Of a stretch of DNA of 17,379 nt, positions 1 to 8,161 are shown in pieces; position 1 is the first letter of the stretch; each line of letters opens with the position of its first letter. This stretch comes from Pedobacter sp. UBA2067 (GTDB lineage Bacteria; Bacteroidota; Bacteroidia; Sphingobacteriales; Sphingobacteriaceae). Below the pieces are notes generated by a model. The model saw only the letters and a list, made by a program, of their open reading frames with translations, was not told where the DNA came from and searched no databases. The stretch is taken from assembly GCA_002333205.1 (NCBI GenBank), contig DDAD01000113.1, forward strand, positions 64,593 to 81,971. Direction: 5' to 3'. Position numbers and translations under genes: made by a program.

Positions 1-232
1 GTGCAGCAGCATCCGCTTTGAACAAACTTACCGTTGCATAATCTAATGGCTTCTTGCTAACCGAATCGATAACTGTTCCACTTACAGTACCTCCAGCAAC
101 TGCTGGCTGTCCTCCACCTGGCATCTGCGCCTGAACGGAACCCGCCCAGCACACCGCAAAAAACATCATCAACTGAACAAGCCTGATGCTTGTAAAACGA
201 CTTTTTATAATAGCGTATAATTTCGTATTCAT
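1..232 (-). CDS. N-terminal part of an outer-membrane beta-barrel (TonB receptor-like) protein, cut by the window edge
   Basis: Only the first 77 codons are present; the gene continues past the left edge. The start is the ATG at 232. Residues 1-35 are a long N-terminal region with several basic residues, a hydrophobic stretch (about 20-30) and a likely signal peptidase I site after VQA35. After a Gly/Pro/Gln linker (MPGGGQP), residues 49-77 read GTVSGTVIDSVSKKPLDYAT and onward. This is the start of a carboxypeptidase-regulatory-like beta-sandwich, as found at the N-terminus of Bacteroidota outer-membrane receptors (CarboxypepD_reg followed by plug and barrel, often the OMP_b-brl_3 type). That family assignment rests on the N-terminal domain alone, because the barrel lies outside the window. 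The gene is divergent from the LytS/LytTR pair, with a 147-base gap to the kinase start. A near-match to the Bacteroidota -7 element (TTAATTTG, minus strand, 260-267) lies 28 bases upstream of the ATG. Confidence 0.72.
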   Translation of the reverse strand, partial: MNTKLYAIIKSRFTSIRLVQLMMFFAVCWAGSVQAQMPGGGQPAVAGGTVSGTVIDSVSKKPLDYATVSLFKADAAA

Positions 233-379
233 AATTCTTATGATTTGGGGCAAAACAAGCAAATTAAAGCCATCCGGAATTGCGTTATAGATGGTTGCCC
301 CGAAATAATAGACGGGAAGGCTTTCTCAATCGACGAGGACTGCGCCAGATCTGACGATATTCTTTCATCTTTGTTTATC

Positions 380-1444
380 ATGACAACAGCGTTTACAGGT
401 ATCAGCAAAAAGCTTCCTTCTGTACATTATTTTATTGTGGCAGCATTGCTCGTGCTCACCTTCTTTCCCCTTACCTGGCCGATCCATCTACCGGCAGAAT
501 TCTGGATCAAACAGGTGGTCATGAACCTGATCTGGGCAGGCTTATTCTATGCAAATTTCTTTGTCTTCACACCAAGGTTATTGTATAGGCACCGCACAGG
601 GACCTTTGTCATTCTGGTAATTGCAACCTTATTCGCTGTAGTGTTCCTGAACGACTGGCTGGATCGGTTCCTGGGTGTGCCGGAAGCTATGGAAAAAATC
701 TTCGGACACCGGATGCACAAGGATGGCAACAATGAAGATCATTCGGCTTCCTACATCACCATCATTATGGCCATGGTGATTTATGGCGTAAGTACGGTTG
801 TGGCAATGTCGAAGAAACTACAGCATGATCAGCTCGCTTTTCAGGCAACAGAAAAAGACAAGATCAACTCCGAATTATCCTTCCTGAAGTCACAGATCAA
901 TCCCCACTTCTTCTTCAATACCCTACATACCATTTATGCGCTGGCTGATAGCAACACCAATGCCGCAAAAGATGCGATCTATACCTTGTCGCACATGATG
1001 CGCTACGTGATCTATGATACCAAAAATGATCTGACCAGTTTGGAGAATGAGATTAAATTTGTGGAAGATTATATCATGCTGATGAAGCTGCGTCTTTCCG
1101 GCGACGTACAGGTCATTTTCGAAAAACAGGCCAACATGAAGAATTACGAGGTTGCCCCAATGGTGTTACTGCCCTTCATTGAAAATGCCTTCAAACACGG
1201 CATCAGCAGCCTTCATCCAAGCTATGTCTATATTGATATTCGTCAGCTGAATAACACCATAAAAATTGAGATCAAGAACTCTACCTTTGAGGCACGTGAA
1301 CACCTGGAGGAAAGCAACGGCATCGGACTGATTAATACCAAACGCAGACTGGACCTGCTCTACCCAGGGAAACATACTTTGACGGTCGACAACAACGCTA
1401 CTACCAAAGAGTATACTGTTACTTTGACTTTGGACTTCAGTTAA
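380..1444 (+). CDS. LytS/YesM-type membrane sensor histidine kinase
   Basis: A 354-residue kinase that should autophosphorylate on histidine and pass phosphate to the LytTR regulator encoded 50 bases downstream. Four hydrophobic segments lie at about residues 15-33, 41-63, 74-92 and 124-143, followed by a helical linker. The His_kinase domain carries LKSQINPHFFFNTLHTIYAL with the acceptor at His176. The ATPase domain shows the N-box as IENAFKHG (Asn269, His273) and a glycine box GIGL near residue 314, then NTKRR, all typical of the family. There is no separate extracellular sensing domain, so any signal is sensed by the membrane part itself. I chose the ATG at 380. The frame stays open upstream to a TTG at 245, but those 45 residues are hydrophilic, do not resemble the family N-terminus, and would run back almost to the divergent gene. 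No clear ribosome binding site is visible. The signal is unknown. Confidence 0.93.
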   Translation: MTTAFTGISKKLPSVHYFIVAALLVLTFFPLTWPIHLPAEFWIKQVVMNLIWAGLFYANFFVFTPRLLYRHRTGTFVILVIATLFAVVFLNDWLDRFLGVPEAMEKIFGHRMHKDGNNEDHSASYITIIMAMVIYGVSTVVAMSKKLQHDQLAFQATEKDKINSELSFLKSQINPHFFFNTLHTIYALADSNTNAAKDAIYTLSHMMRYVIYDTKNDLTSLENEIKFVEDYIMLMKLRLSGDVQVIFEKQANMKNYEVAPMVLLPFIENAFKHGISSLHPSYVYIDIRQLNNTIKIEIKNSTFEAREHLEESNGIGLINTKRRLDLLYPGKHTLTVDNNATTKEYTVTLTLDFS

Positions 1445-1494
1445 ACGAAGTTTTGCAAAGCGGAATTGCCTGATTAAATAACATCATTTAGAAG

Positions 1495-2250
1495 ATGAAA
1501 ATCAATTGTATTGCTGTTGACGATGAACCCTTTGCACTGAGCCTGATTAGTTCATATGTGGAAAAGACGCCTTTTCTAAACCTCGTCGCTGCCTACAGTA
1601 ATGGCGTGGAAGGTCTGAAAGCCATACACGAAAACCCGGATATACAGCTGATCTTCCTGGATATCCGCATGGCGGATTTAAGTGGCATTGAGCTTGCCCG
1701 TATCGTGGAACAGACCGGCAGGAAAAAACATGTGCGGATTGTGTTCACAACTGCGTACGACCAATATGCGCTCGAAGGTTTTAAAGTAGACGCGCTGGAT
1801 TATTTATTAAAACCCTTCAGCTTCGTCGATTTCTCCAGAGCTGCCACTAAAGCTTACGACTATTTCATTATGCTGGAGCACAGCATGAATCCAGTTACTG
1901 CAAACCTATCTCCTGCTGCCCCGGAAAAGAAATACTTATACCTGAAAGTAGATTACCAACTGCAAAAGGTCGATACCGCAGATATCCTCTACATTGAAGG
2001 TTTGAAAGATTACGTCAAGTTATTTTTAAAAGGAGAAGAAAAACCGCTGCTCACTTTAACCAGCCTGAAAAGCCTGGAAGAAAAGCTTGCTACGCCTGCT
2101 TTCCTTCGAATCCACCGCTCCTTTATCGTAGGTGTTGAGCACATCAAATCGCTCACCAAGAATTCGGTGCAGATTGGACAGACCACCATACCTGTTACCG
2201 AGCAGTACAAAGAAGGATTCTCTGAACTGCTAAAAAACTGGCTAATCTAG
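1495..2250 (+). CDS. LytTR-family response regulator (LytR/AlgR type)
   Basis: A 251-residue DNA-binding regulator, very probably the partner of the histidine kinase just upstream (50-base gap, same strand, so likely one operon). The receiver domain fills residues 1-125. It shows the acidic pocket Asp9/Asp10/Glu11, phospho-acceptor Asp56 in IFLDIRM, the switch Thr85/Thr86 in VFTTAYD and Lys106 in LLKPF. A short linker leads to a LytTR DNA-binding domain (about 145-250), recognised by YLKVDYQLQKVDTADILYIE and FLRIHRSFIVGVEHI. LytTR proteins bind imperfect direct repeats upstream of target genes. The divergent outer-membrane protein gene at the left edge is an obvious candidate target, but that is inference. 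The 3' end overlaps the convergent PfkB-kinase gene by 9 bases. Confidence 0.93.
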   Translation: MKINCIAVDDEPFALSLISSYVEKTPFLNLVAAYSNGVEGLKAIHENPDIQLIFLDIRMADLSGIELARIVEQTGRKKHVRIVFTTAYDQYALEGFKVDALDYLLKPFSFVDFSRAATKAYDYFIMLEHSMNPVTANLSPAAPEKKYLYLKVDYQLQKVDTADILYIEGLKDYVKLFLKGEEKPLLTLTSLKSLEEKLATPAFLRIHRSFIVGVEHIKSLTKNSVQIGQTTIPVTEQYKEGFSELLKNWLI

Positions 2251-3105
2251 CAAAGCAAGCACATCCTCAAGAACCCCTTGAAAAGGCCCGGCCGATTCTA
2301 ACTTCCGCGTAGCCAATGCGGCGGCAAAACACCCTGCTTGTAGCTCATCTGCACCTTTAATACGCTGATATAAATAGCCCGCCATGTAGGTGTCACCGCA
2401 GCCTGTCGCGTCAACCAAATGTGCTGGAGGAAATGCCGGAACGAGGTAAAATTCACCTGCACTGTAGATCATCGAACCATGACTACCATTTGTAATCACC
2501 ACTTCTTTCACGCCCCATTCTGCCACTAAAGCGGCTGCTTCGCGGATATCTTCAACACCGGTTAGTGTTCTTAATTCAGTTTCATCGGCCTTCAGAATAT
2601 CGACGTAGGCTAATGCTTCCTGCTTTTCGGGCCAGTCTGTACCATACACTTTCCCGTCTTTCACCAACCTTAAATAGCCTTGAACATCCATGCTTACACG
2701 CCCTTTTGCAGCCAGTGCTTTAATCAACGAAACAGAGATATCACCCGCCAACAGGGGTCCAAGATGATAGATCTTAGCGTCCACATCAAGCAATGTTTCT
2801 TCGGTAAATGCATCAGCCTCCTGAGAAACGAACTGCGTTCTGAAGTCCGTATTCTCTTCGTAAACATTCTCGAAACACACGGTATGCTTACTTTCCTGCA
2901 CCTGAACCTCAATGCCATGCTGCTGAAGCGTCTCCACATACCGTAAATCAGCCTTTGCGAGTGCCGTGACCAACAGGTACTTTACATCAAGATTCGCAAA
3001 GGGAAAGGAAAAGTAATAAGCAGTGCCCCCAGGCATATACATCGTGGAATTCGACGTAACTACTTTATCAGACGTGATGTGTCCTACACAACAAATATCA
3101 ACCAT
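2242..3105 (-). CDS. PfkB-family (ribokinase-like) carbohydrate kinase
   Basis: A 287-residue cytoplasmic kinase expected to transfer phosphate from ATP to a sugar or related alcohol. The N-terminus VDICCVGHITSDKVV is the first strand and turn of the ribokinase fold, followed by the substrate-side glycines MPGGTAYYF. Near the C-terminus DATGCGDTYMAGYLY is the PfkB signature 2, with the catalytic-base Asp in GCGD and the anion hole around the GCG. The length is short for ribokinase (about 310), but the fold is complete in sequence. The substrate cannot be told: fructose, ribose, inositol and nucleoside kinases share these motifs. I place the start at the ATG at 3105 rather than a TTG two codons upstream. 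The gene follows susD on the same strand but is separated from it by a strong terminator and has its own promoter-like element, so it is probably an independent unit. Its last 9 bases overlap the convergent regulator gene. Confidence 0.88.
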   Translation of the reverse strand: MVDICCVGHITSDKVVTSNSTMYMPGGTAYYFSFPFANLDVKYLLVTALAKADLRYVETLQQHGIEVQVQESKHTVCFENVYEENTDFRTQFVSQEADAFTEETLLDVDAKIYHLGPLLAGDISVSLIKALAAKGRVSMDVQGYLRLVKDGKVYGTDWPEKQEALAYVDILKADETELRTLTGVEDIREAAALVAEWGVKEVVITNGSHGSMIYSAGEFYLVPAFPPAHLVDATGCGDTYMAGYLYQRIKGADELQAGCFAAALATRKLESAGPFQGVLEDVLALLD

Positions 3106-3108
3106 ACG

Positions 3109-3131
3109 CAAAAATAAAGCTTAATGTACAA
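3109..3131 (-). promoter_or_regulatory. Candidate promoter of the PfkB-kinase gene (-7 element TATTTTTG)
   Basis: On the minus strand, TATTTTTG at 3116-3109 matches the Bacteroidota -7 consensus TAnnTTTG exactly and sits 3 bases before the ATG at 3105, so a transcript would be leaderless or nearly so. A TTG lies 12 bases further upstream (3131-3129), closer than the roughly 19-base spacing usual for the -33 element. It is the only obvious promoter in the 113-base gap between this gene and susD. Confidence 0.35.
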
Positions 3132-3171
3132 GTTTTTACTGACTTGTAGATAGTAAGGGCTTTTTGATAAA

Positions 3172-3203
3172 GAAAAGGCTTCCAGTTACCTGAAAGCCTT
3201 TTC
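3172..3203 (-). terminator. Intrinsic terminator after susD
   Basis: A perfect 10-base-pair inverted repeat, GAAAAGGCTT / AAGCCTTTTC, encloses a 12-base loop. Read on the minus strand it starts 22 bases beyond the susD stop codon and ends in a T-rich tail (CTTTTCTTTATC). It separates the fecR-susC-susD unit from the sugar kinase gene. Confidence 0.75.
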
Positions 3204-3224
3204 CTATTACCGAAGCTCGAAGAA

Positions 3225-4742
3225 TTACCAGTTGGAGTTCTGGGTCATCAACGGATTGGTGTTGATTTCGTTCTGTGGAACCGGGAAGTAGTCATGTTTT
3301 CCAGGAACAAAAAACTGCTTTCCAACCTTGTCGCTGTTGCTGATCTCCTGTTGTAATAATCCCCAACGTTTAAGATCATAAAAGCGGTGATTCTCACGTG
3401 CAAACTCAATCATACGTTGGTGTACGATCTCATTCATCATCTGTGCCTGATTAAAACCTGCCGGTAATGTCGCAAGTTTTGCGCGGGTACGGATCTGATT
3501 AACATATTGGTATGCATCCGCTGGTCTGCCTTGCATGGTGATCGCTTCAGCAAGCATTAACAGTACGTCTGCATAGCGCAAAGCGCGTTCGTTATTGCTC
3601 GAGGTATAGTTAGATGCACCGCTGGCACCGGCAAGCTCATTCGCCTGGGTGTAATTCTGATACTTTTTAAACAAAGATTTGAAACCAAATGGCAGCTTAA
3701 ATTCGCTGAATGGCTTTCTGTAGAATGTTGCTCCCGGGTAATCCCAGATCAACGTTGCATACATCCTTGGATCCAGTTCACCATCGGCGGTACGCTCCTT
3801 TTGGAATTCGTTGAACAACTTGTCTGTTGGTCCAGCCTCAAACCAGCCCCCAACTTCCGAAGGTGCAAACTCTTGTGCCGTGGTTACCCCTAAAGCGCCA
3901 CTTGCATTTTCACCACCCCAGGCATTGGTGCCACCCACGTCGCCCAATTGGATTTCAAACAAGGACTCCGCATTGTTTTCCCAGGTTACCAAGAAGTTGT
4001 CTTCATAGTTTTGCATCAACGAATAACCCATTCCAGTTACCTGGCGTAAAGTCGTTTCTGCGTTTGTATAATCTTTGGTAAATAGGTATGCCTTTCCAAG
4101 ATAGCCAAGTGCGGCACCTTTTGTTGCACGCCCAACCCACTCCGGACCATAAGAAGTTGGCAAGTCAACACCAGCTTCTGTAAAGTCTGCAATAATCTGT
4201 TTCCAGACATCCGCTTCTGCAGCCTTCGGCTTAGCATACTCGGTTTCGTCTTTAGGAACAGTCAAGATCAATGGTACATCGCCGAAATTGATCGCAAGGA
4301 TGAAGTAGTTCAAACCTCTCAGGAACTTGGCTTCAGCGATATAAGCCTTCGTTTTTGCATCATCCAAACCTACCCTGCCTACATTCTCCAGAATCTGGTT
4401 GGCACGGAAAATACCGCGATAAGAGTAGTTCCAAAGGGAGTTTACCGTACCATTATCCGCATTATTGGTGAAGGTCGACAAGCGATAAAGATCCGCAACG
4501 TCATTTCTTAAGAAGAAGTCATCACCACGGCCATTTCCCAATTCTATACCTCTCACACCCCAAAAGCCGCCATCTACATTTCGTAGCAAGCCGTAGGTTG
4601 CCGCAAAGGCGCTATGTACATCAGTCTCGGTTTTCCAGTAGGTTTCCGAAACAATCTGGTTCGGATTAATTAATTCCAGTTCACTTTTCTTACATCCGCC
4701 AAGCAGTGCAGCGAAGCAAAAAGCTATATATATTTTCTTCAT
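3225..4742 (-). CDS. SusD/RagB-family outer-membrane nutrient-binding lipoprotein
   Basis: A 505-residue surface lipoprotein that forms the lid over its SusC partner and captures the transported ligand. The signal peptide ends in the lipobox LLGGC with Cys17 as the lipidated residue, followed by KKSELEL. The N-terminal half (about 18-230) has the SusD-like helical repeats, with INPNQIVSETYWKTETDV near the start. The C-terminal RagB/SusD domain shows RYADVLLMLAEAITMQG, then VNQIRTRAKL and MIEFARENHRFYDLKRWG, which are family hallmarks. The length is normal. It lies 21 bases downstream of the susC gene in the same orientation, so the two are surely co-transcribed. The ligand is unknown, since SusD sequence alone does not tell glycan from peptide or other substrates and no degradative enzyme is encoded next to it. 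Confidence 0.96.
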   Translation of the reverse strand: MKKIYIAFCFAALLGGCKKSELELINPNQIVSETYWKTETDVHSAFAATYGLLRNVDGGFWGVRGIELGNGRGDDFFLRNDVADLYRLSTFTNNADNGTVNSLWNYSYRGIFRANQILENVGRVGLDDAKTKAYIAEAKFLRGLNYFILAINFGDVPLILTVPKDETEYAKPKAAEADVWKQIIADFTEAGVDLPTSYGPEWVGRATKGAALGYLGKAYLFTKDYTNAETTLRQVTGMGYSLMQNYEDNFLVTWENNAESLFEIQLGDVGGTNAWGGENASGALGVTTAQEFAPSEVGGWFEAGPTDKLFNEFQKERTADGELDPRMYATLIWDYPGATFYRKPFSEFKLPFGFKSLFKKYQNYTQANELAGASGASNYTSSNNERALRYADVLLMLAEAITMQGRPADAYQYVNQIRTRAKLATLPAGFNQAQMMNEIVHQRMIEFARENHRFYDLKRWGLLQQEISNSDKVGKQFFVPGKHDYFPVPQNEINTNPLMTQNSNW

Positions 4743-4763
4743 GATTATTGTTTTAAGTTGATG

Positions 4764-7700
4764 TTACAAGGTTAACTGAATGCCCAGAGAGATGGTTCTT
4801 GCCAATGGATAAGCCACGTGACCATAATCCACACCTCTGTCGAAAATAGAACCTGTTCTACCCAAATCCGGGTTAAAGCCAGTATACTTGGTGATGGTGA
4901 AAAGGTTATCTGCACTTACGTAAGTACGGAAAGAACCGATTTTCAACTTCTTCGCGAAATCATCTTTCAAGGTATAACCCAGCTGTACCGTTTTCATCCT
5001 GAAATAAGAGCCATTTTCTAAAAAGCGAGAAGAGGTCTGGCTGTTCAGGTTCGGGTCATTTGCGGTTACTCTTGGAACGTCCGACTGGTTTGTTGGGGTC
5101 CAGGCATTCAAGGTTGATTTTGCATAGTTCATCTGCAAGTTGGTACTCTGTAGATCTTGCGCCAAACCATTGTAGATCTTGTTGCCTTGTGATCCCTGGA
5201 AGAATATAGCAAGGTCAAAGTTGTGCATATTGGCATTGAAACCTACACCATATTCGAAATCCGGGAATGGGCTACCAAGGTTTACACGGTCAAGGTTATT
5301 GATCTGTCCGTCGCCATTTTTATCGAAGAACTTCACGTCACCTGGCGCAGCATTTGGCTGGATCAATTGTCCATCTTTAGCATACGCATTGATCTCCTCC
5401 TGTGAATTGAAGATACCCAGTGCCTGGATCAGGTAGAAAGAGCCGATAGAGCCGCCAGCTTCCGTCAAAGTACTTGTAGCACCGTGGTGGTTCGGCTGAC
5501 CGCCGAAGATCTGCTGCGAACCTGTTCCAAGTTCAATCACTTTGTTACGCACTGCACTGATCGATCCGAATACGTTGTAGCTTAATTTACCTACGGTATT
5601 TCCATAGTTCAAGCCTAACTCCACCCCATTATTACGAAGGGTCCCTGCATTTACAACCGGGTTTGAAACAGAACCTGCAGATCCTGGGATCGGCACATTC
5701 AACAATACATCTGTTGTTTTCTTAACAAAATAGTCGGCTGTTAAATTCAGCTTGTTTCCAAAGAAACCTGCATCAACACCTACGTTTACGGTTTTTGTTG
5801 TTTCCCATTTGATGTTCGGAGAAGCAAAGGCTGTCTGAATAGAACCGAACCATCTTTGCTGCGTGTTACCAACTACATAGTTAACATTTGATGCCACCGC
5901 GGCGTTGTACTGGTAGTCACCAATTTCCTGGTTACCCAAAACACCATAGCTGGCTCGTAGTTTCAGGTTTGAGAAGGTCTTCTCCAAAGGCTCAAAGAAA
6001 CTTTCATTCATAATGTTCCAGCCCAATGCTACGGAAGGGAAGTTACCATAACGGTTGTTCGCACCAAATCTTGATGAACCATCACGTCTGAAACTTGCTG
6101 TTAAAAGATAACGGTCATCATAAGAGTAGATCACACGTCCTAATAACGAGATCAGGTTATTTTCAAACCGGTTACCAGAGTTGGTCGCAATACCTGCACC
6201 TGCATCAATCTGATCAATACCATCTGGCAGGTCGGTACGTGCAGTACTGGTAAAACTATAATTGTTGCTTTGGTAAGTATAACCGGCTAATGCCTGAACA
6301 CTATGTTTACCAAATACCTTGTCGTAGTTCAATGTATTCTCCAGCAATAACAACACGTTTTGATCTTTGCTCAAGCTGATGTCATTGGTTGGGTGTGTAA
6401 ACAACGCACCTACCTGATAACGTCTGTGATAATCATAGTTGCTGTTGAAAACATTGGTATAACCAAGATTTAAGCGATACTTTAAGCCTTCAATGATTTT
6501 AAGTTCACCAAAAGCATTTGCCAGGATACTGGTATTTTCACGGGTGATATCTTCCAGATTCAACTGTGCTACCGGGTTGGCAATGTTTACTACAGAACCA
6601 AATGCGCCATCGTATCCGCCAACTAAATCGGGATTGTAGATCTTGAAAGCTGGAATCATTTTAATAGCAGATCCTACCGGATTACCACCTTGTCCGCCCC
6701 AGCCTGCAGGCATGTTCACGAATTTCTCTCTGGATAGCAATACGGTTTCACCGAACTTCAAACGACCTTTTGTGGTTTCAGTTTTCACACGAAGGTTGTA
6801 GCGTTTGTAGCCGGTCACATCTACAATACCTTGCTGATCATTATAACCACCGGATACACTGTACTTGCTGGCCTCGCTACCACCACTAACCAATAGGTTA
6901 TACTGCTGGATAGGTGCAGCACGGAAGATGGCATCTTGCCAATCTGTTCCAACACCCAATGCGGATGGATTAGCAGCAAGCTCCAGCGGCGTTAAGCCTG
7001 CATTGGCATGCGCTTGATTACTTACTGTAGCCCATTCCTGTGCATTCAGTACATCAATGTTGCTGGCTTTGCTTTGTACCCCAACGTTGGCTGTTAACTG
7101 CACAACTGGTGCACCGCTTTTACCAGACTTTGTAGTCACCAATACCACACCATTTGCAGCCCTTGAACCGTAGATTGCAGCCGCAGAAGCGTCTTTTAAC
7201 ACGTCTACAGACTCAATGTCGGTCTGGTTCAGGTTGTTGATATTGGCTACCTGCACCCCATCCACAATGTATAGTGGCGTAGCATTGTTCAAGGAACCTA
7301 CCCCACGGATCAGAATTCTTGTTCCGGCACCCGGATCACCACCGGCAGACTCGATCGTCACACCCGGCATCTTGCCCTGCAAAGAACGGGTTACATCACT
7401 TACACCTTGCGACTTAATGTCGGCACCTTTCACGGAAGCTACAGAACCGGTCAGGTCCTTACGACGAACCGTACCATAACCGATTACCACAACTTCACTC
7501 AGTTCTGCCTGACTTTCTGCCATGGTGATGTTGATGGTAGCACGGCCATTAGCCGGCACTTCCTGTGTTTCGTAACCCACATAAGAAAACACCAGGGTAA
7601 TGTTACCACCGGCATTTACAACATACTTACCGTCGGTGTCTGTTACTGAGGTGGTGCTGGTACCTTTTACTTTTATACCCACGCCTGGCATCGGTAAGCC

Positions 7701-8093
7701 CGTTGCATCGGTCACTGTACCTGTAATTCTCGCCTGCTGCACTTTGTTAATTGGTGAAACAGGTTTTTCCCGTAAGATGATCGTTTTCTCGTTGATGGAA
7801 TAGGTCAATGGCTGACCTTCGAAGCAAAGCTCCAATACCTTGGTTAATGGTGCATTGGTTACATTAATGCTGAGTTGACGGCTCTGGTTCAGCATCTCTG
7901 TCCGGTAAAGGAAGTGATAACCGGTTTGTTTGCGCAGCACGTCAAGCACCTCTTTAAGTGAGGCATTCTTAATATTTAAGGTCACATTCTGTCCATAGGT
8001 GGCAGCGTTAACCTGAAAAATGGTCGACAAAACAAATACAAGTAAAAGTTTTATCACCATTAGGTACTTCAAAGATTTTTTATCCTTAGTCAT
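4764..8093 (-). CDS. SusC/RagA-family TonB-dependent outer-membrane transporter with STN signalling domain
   Basis: An 1109-residue transporter that imports ligand captured by SusD, powered by TonB. In order: a signal sequence (hydrophobic about 12-29); an STN domain (about 37-108) with LKEVLDVLRKQTGYHFLYRT; a carboxypeptidase-regulatory-like domain (about 122-195, ITGTVTDATGLPMPGVGIKV); the SusC-typical SEVVVIGYGTVRRKDLTG at 199-216; a plug domain with SVDVLKDASAAAIYGSRAANG (296-316); and a beta-barrel ending in the terminal strand TISLGIQLTL. The STN domain is what separates FecA-like receptors that signal to a FecR anti-sigma factor from plain transporters, and a fecR gene lies 68 bases upstream, so this receptor probably both imports and reports its ligand. 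The start ATG at 8093 gives a normal basic signal peptide; Met12 is an alternative. No TAnnTTTG element was found in the 68-base leader. Confidence 0.96.
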   Translation of the reverse strand: MTKDKKSLKYLMVIKLLLVFVLSTIFQVNAATYGQNVTLNIKNASLKEVLDVLRKQTGYHFLYRTEMLNQSRQLSINVTNAPLTKVLELCFEGQPLTYSINEKTIILREKPVSPINKVQQARITGTVTDATGLPMPGVGIKVKGTSTTSVTDTDGKYVVNAGGNITLVFSYVGYETQEVPANGRATINITMAESQAELSEVVVIGYGTVRRKDLTGSVASVKGADIKSQGVSDVTRSLQGKMPGVTIESAGGDPGAGTRILIRGVGSLNNATPLYIVDGVQVANINNLNQTDIESVDVLKDASAAAIYGSRAANGVVLVTTKSGKSGAPVVQLTANVGVQSKASNIDVLNAQEWATVSNQAHANAGLTPLELAANPSALGVGTDWQDAIFRAAPIQQYNLLVSGGSEASKYSVSGGYNDQQGIVDVTGYKRYNLRVKTETTKGRLKFGETVLLSREKFVNMPAGWGGQGGNPVGSAIKMIPAFKIYNPDLVGGYDGAFGSVVNIANPVAQLNLEDITRENTSILANAFGELKIIEGLKYRLNLGYTNVFNSNYDYHRRYQVGALFTHPTNDISLSKDQNVLLLLENTLNYDKVFGKHSVQALAGYTYQSNNYSFTSTARTDLPDGIDQIDAGAGIATNSGNRFENNLISLLGRVIYSYDDRYLLTASFRRDGSSRFGANNRYGNFPSVALGWNIMNESFFEPLEKTFSNLKLRASYGVLGNQEIGDYQYNAAVASNVNYVVGNTQQRWFGSIQTAFASPNIKWETTKTVNVGVDAGFFGNKLNLTADYFVKKTTDVLLNVPIPGSAGSVSNPVVNAGTLRNNGVELGLNYGNTVGKLSYNVFGSISAVRNKVIELGTGSQQIFGGQPNHHGATSTLTEAGGSIGSFYLIQALGIFNSQEEINAYAKDGQLIQPNAAPGDVKFFDKNGDGQINNLDRVNLGSPFPDFEYGVGFNANMHNFDLAIFFQGSQGNKIYNGLAQDLQSTNLQMNYAKSTLNAWTPTNQSDVPRVTANDPNLNSQTSSRFLENGSYFRMKTVQLGYTLKDDFAKKLKIGSFRTYVSADNLFTITKYTGFNPDLGRTGSIFDRGVDYGHVAYPLARTISLGIQLTL

Positions 8094-8161
8094 TATAATG
8101 AGTTTAATATTTGGTGTTGTTTATATGCGAATTGCATGTGAGCGTTTGGCTTTTTTTGTAC

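Noticed and set aside
245..379. Upstream extension of the LytS kinase from a TTG at 245
   Set aside because: The added 45 residues are hydrophilic with no family resemblance, start at a TTG close to the divergent gene, and precede a good ATG that gives the normal N-terminal membrane segment.
5179..5436. Open frames on the plus strand inside the susC gene (also at 7216-7479 and 7407-7649)
   Set aside because: They lie antisense to a strongly supported coding region, have no recognisable domains or ribosome binding sites, and have the composition expected of shadows of the real frame.
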